64,000 nt of DNA from Heterohyrax brucei (taxonomy: Eukaryota; Chordata; Mammalia; Hyracoidea; Procaviidae): positions 62,278,001-62,342,000 of the forward strand of contig CM053158.1 in NCBI GenBank assembly GCA_028571685.1, in the 5' to 3' direction. Shown piece by piece: positions 48,201 to 59,454 of the stretch. The first letter of the stretch is position 1, and every line of letters begins with the position of its first letter. The notes under the pieces are model-generated. The model made no database searches, had not been told where the DNA came from, and saw only the letters and a list, made by a program, of their open reading frames with translations. Position numbers and translations under genes: made by a program.

Positions 48201-48963
48201 AAGGTTTTGTTCAGTTTCCATGAGTTCTGCTTTCTATCTATATTTTTTCTGGTATTGATTTTGTCTTTTATGGCTTTATGATCTGAGAAGACCCTTTGCA
48301 TTAATTCAGTGGTATGGAATTTGGTGAGAATTGCTTTATGTCCTAACACATGGTCTATTCTGGAGAATGTCCCATGTGCACAGGAGAAGAAGCTGTAGTT
48401 GTCCGCGATGGATAGAAAGTTCTGTATATGTCGATGAGGTCTAGGTGGTTAATTGTGGCAATAAGGTCTTGTGTGTCTTTATTGAGCTTTTTTCTAGATG
48501 ATCTGTCCAATACTAAGAGTGGAGTGCTGAAGTCTCCTGCTATTATCGTGGAGTAGTCTGTCTCCTTTTGGAGTGCATTCAGTGTTTCATGTATTTAGTT
48601 GCTCTGATATTAGGTGCATAAATATTTAATATTGTTAAGTCCTGCTTGTGTACTGAACCTTTCAGTAATAAATAGTGTCCATCCTTGTCCACAATGGTGG
48701 ATTTTACATTAAAATCGATTTTATCTGAGATTAGAATTGCCACAACTGCTCTTCTTTGTTCATTGTTAGCTTGATATATGTTCTTCCATCCTTTGATTTT
48801 CAATTTGTTCATATCTTTAGGTCTAAGGAGAGTTTCTTGTAGGCAACATATAGATGAGTCATGTCTTTTGCTCCAAGATGTCACTCGATGTCTCTTTACT
48901 GGAGCAATTCAGTCCATTCACATTCAACGTAATTATTGATTGGTATGTGTTCAGTGCTCCCAT
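45213..48963 (-). pseudogene. L1-E ORF2 relic (endonuclease / reverse transcriptase)
   Basis: It starts MGALNTYQSIITLNVNGLN at the ATG whose complement is 48961-48963, and ends near 45213, about 1,250 codons. The reverse-transcriptase catalytic motif expected as FADD reads FAGN at about 46931-46942, so both Asp residues are lost. Stops and frameshifts are scattered through it. The segment at 47507-47839 keeps the conserved LPTKKSLGPDGFTAEFYQ motif. Confidence 0.88.
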
Positions 48964-49385
48964 TGTGATGTTTATTTTTGTGTTGATGTTTTCTCTGTTG
49001 TTCTTATTAATCTGTTCTGCAACCTTCTTCTTTGTGAGTTGATTCTTCACCTTTTTCAGGGTTGGTTTTGTGGTTGTTGAGACTCCTGTATTATATTTCT
49101 TGATAAGGTGTGTTGCTTCTTTATTATGCTTTATGGCTGCCCCTATGATCCGACTTAATAAACTATATATAACCCCAATTTTGATTGCTACCAGTCTTGT
49201 CAGCTTCCTCTCCATCTGGAAGGACTATAACCACTGTAGTACAACCCTCTTTTTAATATGATGATATCATACTTTACGTGATATGATCATTGGATTGTTT
49301 CTTACACTATTATAGCTTTGACTGTGTTTGGAGCCTTCCCTAACTGAGTAGGATTCTGGACAATGTATCCTTCTAAAATACAAAG

Positions 49386-50354
49386 TTAGAAGTTTTGTTC
49401 TTCCAAATCAAGAGATTCTTTCAGTATTTCTTGTAGCTTTGGTTTGGTTTTTACAAAATCTCTAAGTTTCTGTTTATCTGTGAATGTCTTTGTTTCGTTT
49501 TCATATCTGAAAGATAGTTTGGCCGGATATACAATTGTTGGTTGGAAGTTCTTTTCCTTCAAGGCTTTGAATATGCCATGCCACTGTCTCTGTGTCAGCA
49601 TTGTTTCTGCTGAGAAATCCATGAAGTCCTATGAGGTTTCCCTCTGGATGTCAGCTTTGCTTTGATCCTTGCTGCCTTTAAGAGTTTCTGCTTATGGTTC
49701 ATTTTGTTAAGTTTGATTATAATGTGCCTTGGAGTCTTTCTTTTGAAGTGTATATTGAGTGATGTTCGATATGTATCTTGGATATCTGTATTCTCTTCTT
49801 TCCTAATTTCTGGGAAGTTTTCTGTCAATAGCTCAACCACAATGCTCTCTGTGTTCTCTGGTGTCTTGTCCTGGTCAGGAACTCCAATTAATCATAGAAT
49901 GTTCTTCTTAATAGACTTGCACATATTTCTTAATGCTTCCTCATTTTTCTTGTTTCTTTTTTCTGATTTCTTCTCATAGATGCTAGAGTCAGTGGCTCTG
50001 TCCTCCAAATCAGAAATTATCATTTCTGTTTGTTCCATTCTGCTTTTTTGGCTTTGCGTTGAAGTTTCTATGTCTTTGATTTTGTTCTTGGTCTGTTGGA
50101 TTTCAGAGTACTGATGTTCCATCAGATCAAACAGCTTGCTTAATTTTTTTGTTTTGCTATGGTGCATTTTGTATGAGGTCTAGTAGGTCCCTCTGTATAA
50201 TCCTTTTGTATTCACCTTCTGATAGTTTCAGAAAAGCTTTTTCATCTGGGAAGTTCTGAGGTGGTTTCTTTTGCAGGTCTTCTGATGCCATTGGTGGCTT
50301 CCGGGTTACTGTCCTTTCTAATGTCTGCTGCTTTTTGGGCATCATGTGGGTCAA
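49386..50354 (-). pseudogene. L1-E ORF1 relic (RNA-binding chaperone protein)
   Basis: It starts MTHMMPKKQQTLERT and ends EESLDLEEQNF-like before TAA, 323 codons in total. A coiled-coil-like segment lies in the middle (KIKDIETSTQSQKSRMEQTE) and the RNA-binding C-terminal part at 49386-49622 is open (MDFSAETMLTQRQWHGIFKA). Frame breaks occur near 49840-49900 and 50160. Confidence 0.85.
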
Positions 50355-51308
50355 CAGAGGCTAGGAGAGATGCTGTGAAGATGTACCACAGTTGTTTCTC
50401 TAGGCCGTCTTAAGATGACACATAAAAAAGTATTTGGCACCTTCCAAAGTCAGTCAGGTTTTCAGGTGTCTATGTCCCTCTTTCCAGCTGGCAAAGTAAC
50501 CACCTCTATATTGAACACCAGATGTTATAAACTAGCTCAAAAATACAGAAAGTCTACTGGCCTGCTGGCCTCTGCTGTTGGGCCCCAGCTGTAGGTGATA
50601 TTGTGTAGAACTCTGCTTTTCTATTAGAAAAGCAATCTCTTCTGGGTAGGAACTGCCTCTCAGCCCAGGAATTAAGTCCAGCTGAGGTTTCCTTATTGAT
50701 GACCTCACTTCCCAGCAAAACAAGAAGGCATCCTGCATAAGCTTGCCAACTGGCTAAGAGTGCTGAAATGCCCAGAGTCCACAGCCTCCACCCCTGGGCC
50801 CTGGCTCCAGGTGACACTGTGCAAAACACTGCCTCTCTGCTAGAAAAGCGCTCTCCCCCTGGCAGGAGCTACCTCCCAGCCTAAGAACCAAGTCTGACCA
50901 GGGGCTCTGCCTGGCCTTCTCTGTTTCTGATAGGCCAGAGGAGCCAAGGTATATAGAATCCAAAGCCAGCCTCTCAGAACCTGGAAATTATGCTTACCAG
51001 TCCCATCAGCAGTCTCTCCGAGACCAATAGCTAGTCAAGTCCCAGTTCTGCTCACCGGCCAAGACAGAGAAAAAAAATTGAAATAGTGAGTTACCTTCAG
51101 TCTGTGCAAGCCTGTGCTCGCTGAGAGCAGGGTCAGTGAAAAAGGAGGTTTTGCGTTCAGTGGTATGAAGTTCAAATTAACAGCCCTATGCCACATCCCA
51201 TGGCTCACAAGGTGTCCAGAAGGGTCCGTTTAACTATCATATCAGGTCTTGGTTTCCAGAGGGATTTAAGGAGATGTGAGTTTAGTCCACCATCTTGACT
51301 TTGCCTCC

Positions 51309-51323
51309 TTGAGTAGTAGTATT
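51309..51323. repeat. Target-site duplication of L1-E, right copy
   Basis: TTGAGTAGTAGTATT, identical to 44209-44223. L1-D ORF2 text resumes immediately after. Confidence 0.95.
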
Positions 51324-51915
51324 AATTCATTGATTTGGGTCTTGTCTTCTTTTTGGATATGTGCATTTACTGACCTCTGAGCACCACTTTTGCTGTGTTC
51401 CTTAAGTTCTGCTAGGATGTGTTTTCACTGTCAGTTGATTCTATGAATTTCTTTATTCCATCATTGATTTCTTCTATAACCCAGTTGTTTTTGAGCAAGG
51501 TGTTCAGTTTCCATGTGTTTGGCTTTCTTTTCCTTCTTTTTTCTTTTATGGCTTTATGGTCTGAAAAGATGCTTTGTAATATTTCAGGACTTTGAATTTT
51601 GTTGGGGATTGTTTTGTGGCCTATTATGTGATCAATTTTGGAGAATATTCAATGTACTTTGGAAAAGAAAGCATACTTGGCTGCTGTTTGGTGAAGTGTA
51701 CTGTATATGTTTATGAGATCCAGTTGATTGATATTGGCATTTAGATGTTCTAGGTTTTTACCGAGCATTTTTCTGGAGTTCTGTACTTCACTGATAGTGG
51801 TATGTTGAAGTTTCTTTTGTTGTGGAGCTGTCTGTTTCTGTTTTCAATGCAGTTAGTGTTTGTCTTAAGTATTTTGGAGTCTTGTCTTTAGCTGCACAGA
51901 TACTTAACAAGGTTA

Positions 51916-52434
51916 TGTGGTTTGATCATGAAGTCTATAAACTTAATTTGTCTAAGTGCTACATACCTCATTGCTGAATATGACTATGGTCACCTTTGAA
52001 GTACTCCCCTTGGGAAACTATGCAGTGATACCAGTGTCTTGTCCACCCTTCAATGCAGTTTTGGAGCTGTTTCTGGAATGGCCATTGTGCATGGTGGCAG
52101 ATTTGCAAACTTAATTGTATAGTTGTCTGTGAAGGCGTTTTTAGCCAGTAAACAAATAACTATATTGGAACAGCCTCCGTACTCACCTCATCTGACCCCC
52201 AGTGACTTCTTTCTTTACCTGAAGATGAAGGAAATATTGAAAGGAAGACATTATGATGACACTGAGGACATCAAGTGTAATATTGTGACACTTCTGATGG
52301 CCATTCCAGAAAAAGAGTTCCAAAACTGCTTTGAAAGTTGGACTAGGCACTGGCATCAGTACCTAGCATCCTACGAAAGTGCTTCAAGTATGACTCAGCA
52401 ATGAGGTATGTAGCACTTTAGTGGTCATACCTCA
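51916..52434 (+). mobile_element. Non-autonomous mariner-like element, copy 3
   Basis: TA flanks at 51914-51915 and 52435-52436. The right half encodes an open 93-residue stretch of a mariner transposase C terminus (52123-52404). It includes FLASKQITILEQPPYSPHL and the SDFF motif that holds the third catalytic Asp of the DD34D triad. The left half repeats the transposase 3' end in inverse orientation. The N-terminal catalytic part is absent, so it cannot be autonomous. It is the best-preserved of the three copies and lies in L1-D. Confidence 0.88.
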
Positions 52435-52978
52435 TATGTGCTCCTAGAGTATTGATCCTTTAATTATTATATAATGTCCTTTCTTATCCAATGTGGTGGA
52501 TTTTACTTTAAGGTTTACTTTATGAGACATAAATACTGCCTATTCTACTCTTTTTTAGAATGTTGTTAGCATGATGTGTTTTTCCATCCTTTAAGTTGTA
52601 GTTTGTGTCTTTGAGTCTAAGGTATGTCTCCTGTAGGCGGAATATAGATAGATCATGCTTTTTATCCAATCTCCATCTCTTTATTGGTGCATTTAGACCA
52701 TTTACATTCAGCATGATTATTGATAGGTATGAACTTAGTGCTGCTATTTTCATGTCCTTTTTGGTGTGTTTTAAAGAATTCTTTTGTTGCATTTAATTGA
52801 TAGTTTCCGTTTTGGTCACCTTGATATTTCCTGGTGTTGTTCTAAATTTCAACTAGTCTTTAATTTCTTGGTATCACTTTGAGTTCCTCTCCATGTGAAA
52901 GATTTATGACTACATTTACCTTTGGGTCCCTTTTCTTAATTTACCTTTGGGTCCCCCTTTTTTGTTATGTTTTTTTTG

Positions 52979-55900
52979 TTGTTAGGTGCTGTAGAGTCAG
53001 TTCCAACTTGCAGCAACTCTGTGCACAACAGAACAAAACACTGCCCAGTCTTGTGCCATAGCCACACTGTTTTTATGTTTAAGCCCATTGTTGTGGCCAC
53101 TGTGTCAGTCCATTTCATCGAGGGTCTTCTTCCTTTTCACTGACCTTCTACTCTACCAGGCATGATATCTTTTTCCAGGGATTGATCCCTCCTGACAACA
53201 TGTCCAACATGTGTAAGATGCAGTCTCACCATCTTTGCTGCCAAGGAAGACTCCAGTTGTACTTCTTCCGGAACAGATCTGTTTGTTCTTCTGGTAGTCT
53301 GTGGTGTAATCAATATTCTTCTTCAACACCACAATTTAAAGGTATCAATTCTTTTTCTGTCTTCTTTATTCATTGTCCAGCTTTTTCATGCATATGATGT
53401 GACTGAAAACACCATGGCTTGGATCAGGCACACCTTGGTCTTCAAGATGAGTCACCCTTTACTTTTTAATACTTTTAAAAGGTCCGTTGTAGCAGATTTT
53501 CCCAACTCACTGCATCTTTTGATTTCTTGACTGCTGTTTCCCCAGGCATTGATTGTAGAGCGAAGTAAAATGAAATCCTTGGCAACCTCGGTCCTTTCTC
53601 CATTTATCAGGATGTTACTTTCTGGTCCAGTTGTGAAGATTTTTGTTTTCTTGATGTTGAGGTGAAATCCATATTGAAGGCTGTGGTCTTTAAACTTCAT
53701 CAATAAGTATTTCAAATCTTCTTCAATTCCAGTGAGCAGGATTGTGTCATCTGCGTTATGAAGGTTGTTAATAAGTCTTCCTCCAATCCTGATGCCCCAT
53801 TCTTCTTCATATAGTCCAGCTTCTCAGATTATTTGCTTGGCACACAGATTGAAAAGGTATGGTGAAAGGAGACAACCCTGATACACACCTTTTCTGATTT
53901 TAAATCATGCAATGTTCTCTTGTTCTGTTCTCACGACTGCCTCTTGATCCATATACAGGTTCCTCATGAGCACAATTAAGTATTCTAGAATTCCCCTTCT
54001 CCAGAACATTACTCATAATTCATTAGGATCCACATAGTCAAATGCCTTTGTATAGCCAGTGAAACGCAGGTAAGTATCTTTCAGACACTCCCTGCTTTCG
54101 GTCAAGATCCATCTGACTTTAGAATGGTACCCCTGGCTTCACAGCCTCTTCTGAATCCAGCTTGAACTTCTGTCAGTTTCCTGTCAATATACTGTTGCAG
54201 TTGTTTTTGAAAATTCTTTAACAAAATTTTACTTGTGTGTGATATTAATGATATTGTTGGGTAATTTCTGCACTCAGCTGAGTCATCTTTCTTGGGAATA
54301 GGCATAAATATGGATCTCTTTCAGTTAGTTGGCCAGTTAGCTGTCCTCCAGATTTCTTGGCGTAAATCAGTGAGCACTTCCAGTGCTGCATCTGTTTGTT
54401 AAAATGTCTCAGTTGATACTCCATCAGTTCCTAGAGCCTTGTTTTTTGCTAACACTATCAGTGCAACTTCATCTTCTTCAGTACAGCTTCAACTCCCTTC
54501 TTCAATACTATTGGTTCCTGATTACATGCTACTTCTTGAAATGGTTGAACACTGACCAGTTATTTCTGGTATAATGACTCTGCATATTCCTTCCATCTTC
54601 TTTTGATGCTTTGTGAGTCATTTAATTTTTTCCCTGTAGAGTCCTTCACTATTGTAACTCAAGGCTTGAATTTTTTCTTCAGTTCTTTCAGCTTGGAAAA
54701 TGTTTTGTTTTCTGTTTCCAGCTCTTTGCACATATTATAATATTTGTTCTGTCTTCTCAAGGTGCCCTTTGAAACCTTCTGCTCAATTCTTTCCCTTTGT
54801 CATTCCTTCATTTTGCTTTAGTTGTGTGGCATCTGAGAACAAGTTTCAGAGTCTCTTCTGCAATCCGATTTGGTCTTTTTGGTGACCTCTTGCTTTCTTT
54901 GTGGATGATGTCTTGCATGTCATTCCACAGTTCATCTGGTCTTGGATCATTAGTGTTCAACACATCAAATCTGTTCTTGAGATGGTCTCTAAACTCAGGT
55001 GGAATATACTGAAGGTCATACTTTGGCTCTTGTGACTTGTTCTAATTTTCTTCAGTTTCAGTTTAAACTTGCATATGAGCAATTGATGGTCTGTGCTGCA
55101 GTTAGCACCTGGTTTTGTTCTGACTGCTGACATGGAACTTTTCTGCAGTCTCTTTCCACAGATATAGTTGATTTGATTCTTGTGTATTCCATATAGTGAG
55201 ATCCATGTGTATACTCATTATTTGTATTTGTGGGGAAGGTATTGGCAGTGAAGGAGTTGTTGTTCTTGCAATATTCTGTCATGCAATCTGTGGCATCATT
55301 TCTATCACGAAGGCTGTATTTTACAACTACTGATCATTCTCGTTTATAACTTTTGCAATCAATTACCAGTAGTGATCAATATATCCTGATTGCATGCTTG
55401 ATTAATTTTGGGTTGCAGAAGCTGGTAAAAATCTTCAATTTCTTCATCTTTGGCCTTAGTTGTTGATGTGTAAATTTGAGTAATAGTTGTGTTAACTGGC
55501 CTTCAATGTAGGTGTATAGATATTACCCTATCACAGACAGCTTTGTACTTCAGGATAGATCTCAAAATGTTCTTTTTGACGATGAATGCAACACCATTCC
55601 TCTTTAAGTTTTCATGCGTGGCATAGTAGTCTTATTCAGAATGATCAACAAGAGTCCATTTCAGCTCACTAATGCCTAGGATATCTATGTTATGCATTCA
55701 ATTTCATTTTTGACAATTTCCAATTTTCCTAAGTTCCTACTCTTACATACCATGTTTCTATTATTAATGGATGTTTGCAGCTGTTTCTTCTCATTGTTGA
55801 GTCATGCCACATCAGCAAATGAAAATCCTGAAGGCTTTACTCCATCAACTTCATTAAGGTTGACTCTACTTTGAAGAGGCATCTCTTTCCCAATAGTCGT

Positions 55901-56157
55901 TTGAATGCCTTCCAACCTGGGGGACTCATTTTCTGGCAATATGTCTGACTGTATTCCACTGGTATTCGTAAGGTTTTCATTGGCTAATTCTTTTCAGAAG
56001 TAGACTGCTGGGTTCTTCTTCTTAGTACGTCTTAGTCTGGAAGCCAGCTGAAACCTGTCCACCATGAGTGACCCTGCTAGCATCTGAATACTGGTGGTGT
56101 AGCTTCCAACATCACAGCAATATGCAAGACCCCACAGTACAGCAAACTGACAGTTAG
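52979..56157 (-). mobile_element. RTE (BovB-like) LINE, complete length, inside L1-D
   Basis: In complement it begins CTAACTGTCAGTTTGCTGTACTGTGGGG and ends with the GGTGCTGTAGAGTCAGTTCC tail in reverse. Length is 3.18 kb, matching the plus-strand copy at 24956-28130. RT catalytic residues are visible as NADDTILLT (complement of about 53731-53760; YADD expected) and the end of the protein at 52950-53440. Many stops. Confidence 0.9.
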
Positions 56158-56279
56158 GTTTTTTTTTTTTAATAGTGTTTACAAAATGACATCTGTTTTC
56201 CTGTCTCCACTGTTTCGCCTATAATTTATTTCTGTGATGCCTTTATTTGTGTTGATATCCAGTTGTACTGTTCTGTGCT

Positions 56280-57201
56280 GTTGGGTTGTTACCAGGTGTT
56301 ATTGGTTTTCTAACCAAAGGGCTTCCTTTAGTATTACTTGTAATTTTTGTTTGACTCTTACACATTCCCCTAAATGTTTATCTTGAAATGTCCTAATTCT
56401 GCCTTCATATTTGAGAGAAAATTTTTCTAGATATGTAATTTTTGGCTGTCAATTATTTGTCTTGAAAGTTTTGTATATGTCATATCATCACCTTCTTGCC
56501 TGCATGGTTTCTGCTGAGTAGTCTGAGCGTAGTCTTACAGATTTTCTTTTGTAGGTTATTTTTCATTTATCTGCAGCCACTTTTAAAAGTGTGTCCTTAT
56601 CTTTAGTTTTGGCAAGTTTGATTGCAATATGCTCAGTGTCTTTCTTTTGGGATCTACCTTATATGGAATTCAGAGTGTCTTAGGTATCTTATTATCTTTC
56701 ATGATATCATGGAAGTTTTCTGTCTTCAAATCTTCAACAGTTCTCTCTGTGTTTTCTGTTAGCCTCACCTGTTCTGGTACTTCAGTCATTCATAGACTAT
56801 TCCTCTTTGTAGAGTCCCTTATAATTCTTAATGTTTCTTGATTTTTTCTTTTATGTGATTTTTCCTCAGATATGTTGATGTTACATGCTTTGTCTTCAGT
56901 CTTCCTAATTCGGGCTTCTGTTGTTTCAGTTCTGCTCCTTTTACTTTCTACTGAGTTCTTTGATTGTCAAATTTTATCATTAATTTTCTGAATTTCTAAT
57001 TCTTGCCACTCTGATGTTTTCTTGTAGCTTATTCAGTTTGCCATTATGCTTTGCTGATTTCTGTGTCATTTCCTTCCTCATCTCTTGAAAAGTTATAAAT
57101 ATTAATCTTTTGTATTCTACTTCTGATAATTCTGGGATGTTCTCTTCCCTGAAAAATTTGATTCTTTGTTTTGAGAGCTTTCTGAAGAGATCATGGTTCA
57201 C
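56280..57201 (-). pseudogene. L1-D ORF1 relic
   Basis: The first 73 residues are open from 57201 (MNHDLFRKLSKQRIKFFREENIPEL). They are followed by Lys/Glu-rich coiled-coil-like text, then frame-shifted blocks similar to ORF1 of L1-A and L1-E (complement of GAAGTTTTCTGTC...AATTCAGAG, 56640-56760). Confidence 0.7.
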
Positions 57202-58227
57202 CCCTTGTAGTGCTTTGATATGGATGGCTGTTTCTGAGTTATCAGCAAATTGTGGCTATTTGTTTTACATTTGCCTACTATGTTCTAGCTAGTTGAATGC
57301 ACAGTTTAGCTTTTCTTATATATATTCAGTTCAAGTGTCCATGTAGTCAGTTATCAAGTGTGTGGTACAGACTCTCACCTAGTGTCCTAGATGGGCAAGG
57401 GTGATTGGTATATGCAAGGTGTCTGGCTGAAGCCACTGAGAAAGGTAGGGGGATAACAGCCATCTCTGAGTATCTGTGAGGTTACTGTATTCCCTTATGT
57501 CTGAATCTAGGTGAAGGAATAATTTCTGCCCTGATTTTCCAGCTTAGGAGATTTGGCAGGAAAAAAAACTTTTTCTTTTCTTGTTCCTCTTCCTTGAGTT
57601 ATTAAACTGCTCCCCTTTGAATCTCAAAGAATGGCTCAGGGTGGGCTTAAGGAGTACTACTTCCAGCTCAGTTAATGGCACCACACTCCAGAGCTCGATG
57701 TAGTGCAGAGAGGGGAAGAGAAGAATGGCTCAAGGCAGACTTGAAGAGTCCTACTTCCTGCTCACTGAATGGCATCACACTGTAGCACTGAGGGCAGTTC
57801 AGAGAATGGAGAGGAGAGTGTTCGGAGAAGAGAGATAGGCCTACACTGAAGGAAAGATTTAGATCCATGCACATTAAGTTACATACAAAGACTTAGCTTT
57901 TGATGATCTGATGCTGTCCCGCACAGGCTCTGGAGCCATGAGTGAATTCTCCGATCACCTCTACTAAGGGCAACATCCACCAGCCTCCATCCTTGGCCCA
58001 CCACATGGTAGCCTTGGATGCTTCCCTACTGATCAGGTCTGTAGAATTCAATGTCTTTCTGACAATATTCTCCCTTCCTCTTTGCTCAGTCAAATTTCTC
58101 AGCTTTCTCTTTGATGTTCAGGGTTCCTAGGATGTCATGTGTAACTGGATTCATTTGTTCTTTTGGGTCTTTATTGTTAGAGGAGTCATGGGAAACATCC
58201 GGCTACTCTACCATCTTGAACCCACGT

Positions 58228-58825
58228 CATAAAGCAAGAATTTTGAGGATTGTGCAGTTCACAGTATATTCAGTGTCCTTTATCAACTTAGTTTGAACTC
58301 ACTGGTTCTTCTGTCTTTTTTTTTTTTTTTCACTGTTCAGCTATCATATGTGTATGAAGTACTTGAAAAGATCACTTCTTGTTCAGGTTTTCCTTAGTCA
58401 TCAACGTTACATCTTTGCTTTCACATATACTTAATATATGTTAACTGTGTTTACTTGTAATCTGAATGGATCTGATTTTTTGAGCCTTCTTTGATCAACT
58501 TTTGATTTATTGAAAAATCTTACTTTAATTGGCTATGATGATGTAAACTAAGTTGGATGGAAACAAATCAACTAAGAATTTGGCAGAGTTAGCTCCGGTA
58601 GCCTACTATAGCCTTTCTATTCTTCAATGTCTTGTCTCAGCAAAGTTGCAAGCTACTCTCTAGATCATGAGAGATTGGTTTTGAGTTGGATTTAGGGGTA
58701 GGCTGGCCAGGAAGCTTCCTGGAGCACCAGTCTATGGTAAGTATTTATACAATATTTAAATACTTTAGAAACATAATACATTTAACTTTGTTTTACGTTA
58801 TACAATATTTTCCCACTATACAACA
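58228..58825. other. Spacer right of L1-D, nothing recognised
   Basis: AT-rich with a T run at 58316-58331. No supported exon. Confidence 0.35.
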
Positions 58826-58985
58826 GGAAACCCTGGTAATGTAGTGGTTAAGTGCTACAACTGATAACCAAAAGGTCAGCAGTTCAAATCCACCAGATGC
58901 TCCTTGGAAATTCTATGGAGCAGTTCCACTCTGTACTACAAGGTTGCTAAGAGTCAGAATCAACTCAGCAGCAGTGGGTTTGTTT
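58826..58985 (+). repeat. AfroSINE, plus strand, complete (short subtype)
   Basis: Head GGAAACCCTGGTAATGTAG, A box TAGTGGTTAAGTGCTAC, B box GGTCAGCAGTTCAAATCC (58874-58891), then CAGTTCCACTCTGTACTACAAGG and the tail GTCAGAATCAACTCAGCAGCAGTGGG. It lacks the central AAGATTTACAG block present in the 6.1-kb copy, so two subtypes coexist. Confidence 0.93.
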
Positions 58986-59111
58986 TATTATACAATGAAC
59001 AAAATGTAAATTATTAGCCCCATTCATGCCTTGACAACATTAATCACAATTTAAAATAGGTTAATATGTTATATTATGATTAGGGCATTTAATGAACATA
59101 GTCTTTTGAAT

Positions 59112-59350
59112 ATAGATAGTAGATAGCTGCTATTGAGTTGACTCTGACTCATACTGACCTTATGTAGAACAGAACAAAACACTGCCAGGTCATGTGTCAT
59201 CTTCATGATCACTGGTATGTTTGGTTGCATCTGTGGATATTGCGTCAATCCATATTTTAGGACTCCTGTCTCCTCTCTTCCTCTTATACTCACTGCCTTA
59301 AAGTTGTTCCCATGGCCTGAAACACTGTCCCGGTCTGCTTGCAAATAGAG
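59112..59350 (-). mobile_element. RTE 3'-end fragment, minus strand
   Basis: Antisense RTE tail GCTGCTATTGAGTTGACTCTGACTC, then AGAACAGAACAAAACACTGCC, which matches the start of the 52979 copy, then diverged sequence. Confidence 0.7.
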
Positions 59351-59454
59351 TTGCCACAAATTACTTGCTCATCAGAAATCTAGAACATCTATTTAAATGT
59401 AGATTTCTGATATGTAGCAAGTAATTTTTTAGTACATCACATTAATATTTATGG

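Larger units (their letters stand above)
44224..51308 (-). mobile_element. LINE-1 element L1-E, complete (7,085 bp), nested in L1-D
   Basis: Bounded exactly by a perfect 15-bp target-site duplication. The left edge is the complement of a short A-rich tail. The right edge in complement begins GGAGGCAAAGTCAAGATGG, the canonical L1 5' terminus, so the copy is full length. Order on the minus strand is 5' UTR (50355-51308), ORF1, spacer, ORF2, 3' UTR (44224-45212). Both ORFs are broken. It is the best-defined L1 in the window and serves as the ruler for the others. Confidence 0.95.
40436..58227 (-). mobile_element. LINE-1 element L1-D, full length, split by three nested insertions
   Basis: On the minus strand: the 5' start near 58227 (complement reads GGGTTCAAGATGGTAGAGTAG, the canonical L1 5' end), a 5' UTR to about 57210, ORF1 (56280-57200), ORF2 in three pieces (52440-52753, 51324-51915 and 41400-44208) and the 3' UTR (40436-41400). 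Subtracting L1-E with one duplication (7,100 bp), the mariner (521 bp) and the RTE (about 3,180 bp) leaves about 7.0 kb. The RT motif reads FGDD (about 43085-43096) instead of FADD, keeping both catalytic Asp residues, but frameshifts and stops abound. Confidence 0.85.

Noticed and set aside
52123..52404. Mariner-like frame as a domesticated transposase gene
   Set aside because: Only the C-terminal third is present, inside an element with terminal repeats and TA duplications. No promoter or splice evidence is seen.
52934..52971. TTACCTTTGGGTCCC repeated twice as a target-site duplication of the RTE
   Set aside because: Both copies lie on the same side of the RTE, so this is a local tandem duplication and not a flanking pair.
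58842..58891. A- and B-box pair as a functional tRNA gene
   Set aside because: It does not fold as a complete tRNA and continues into the AfroSINE body and tail.
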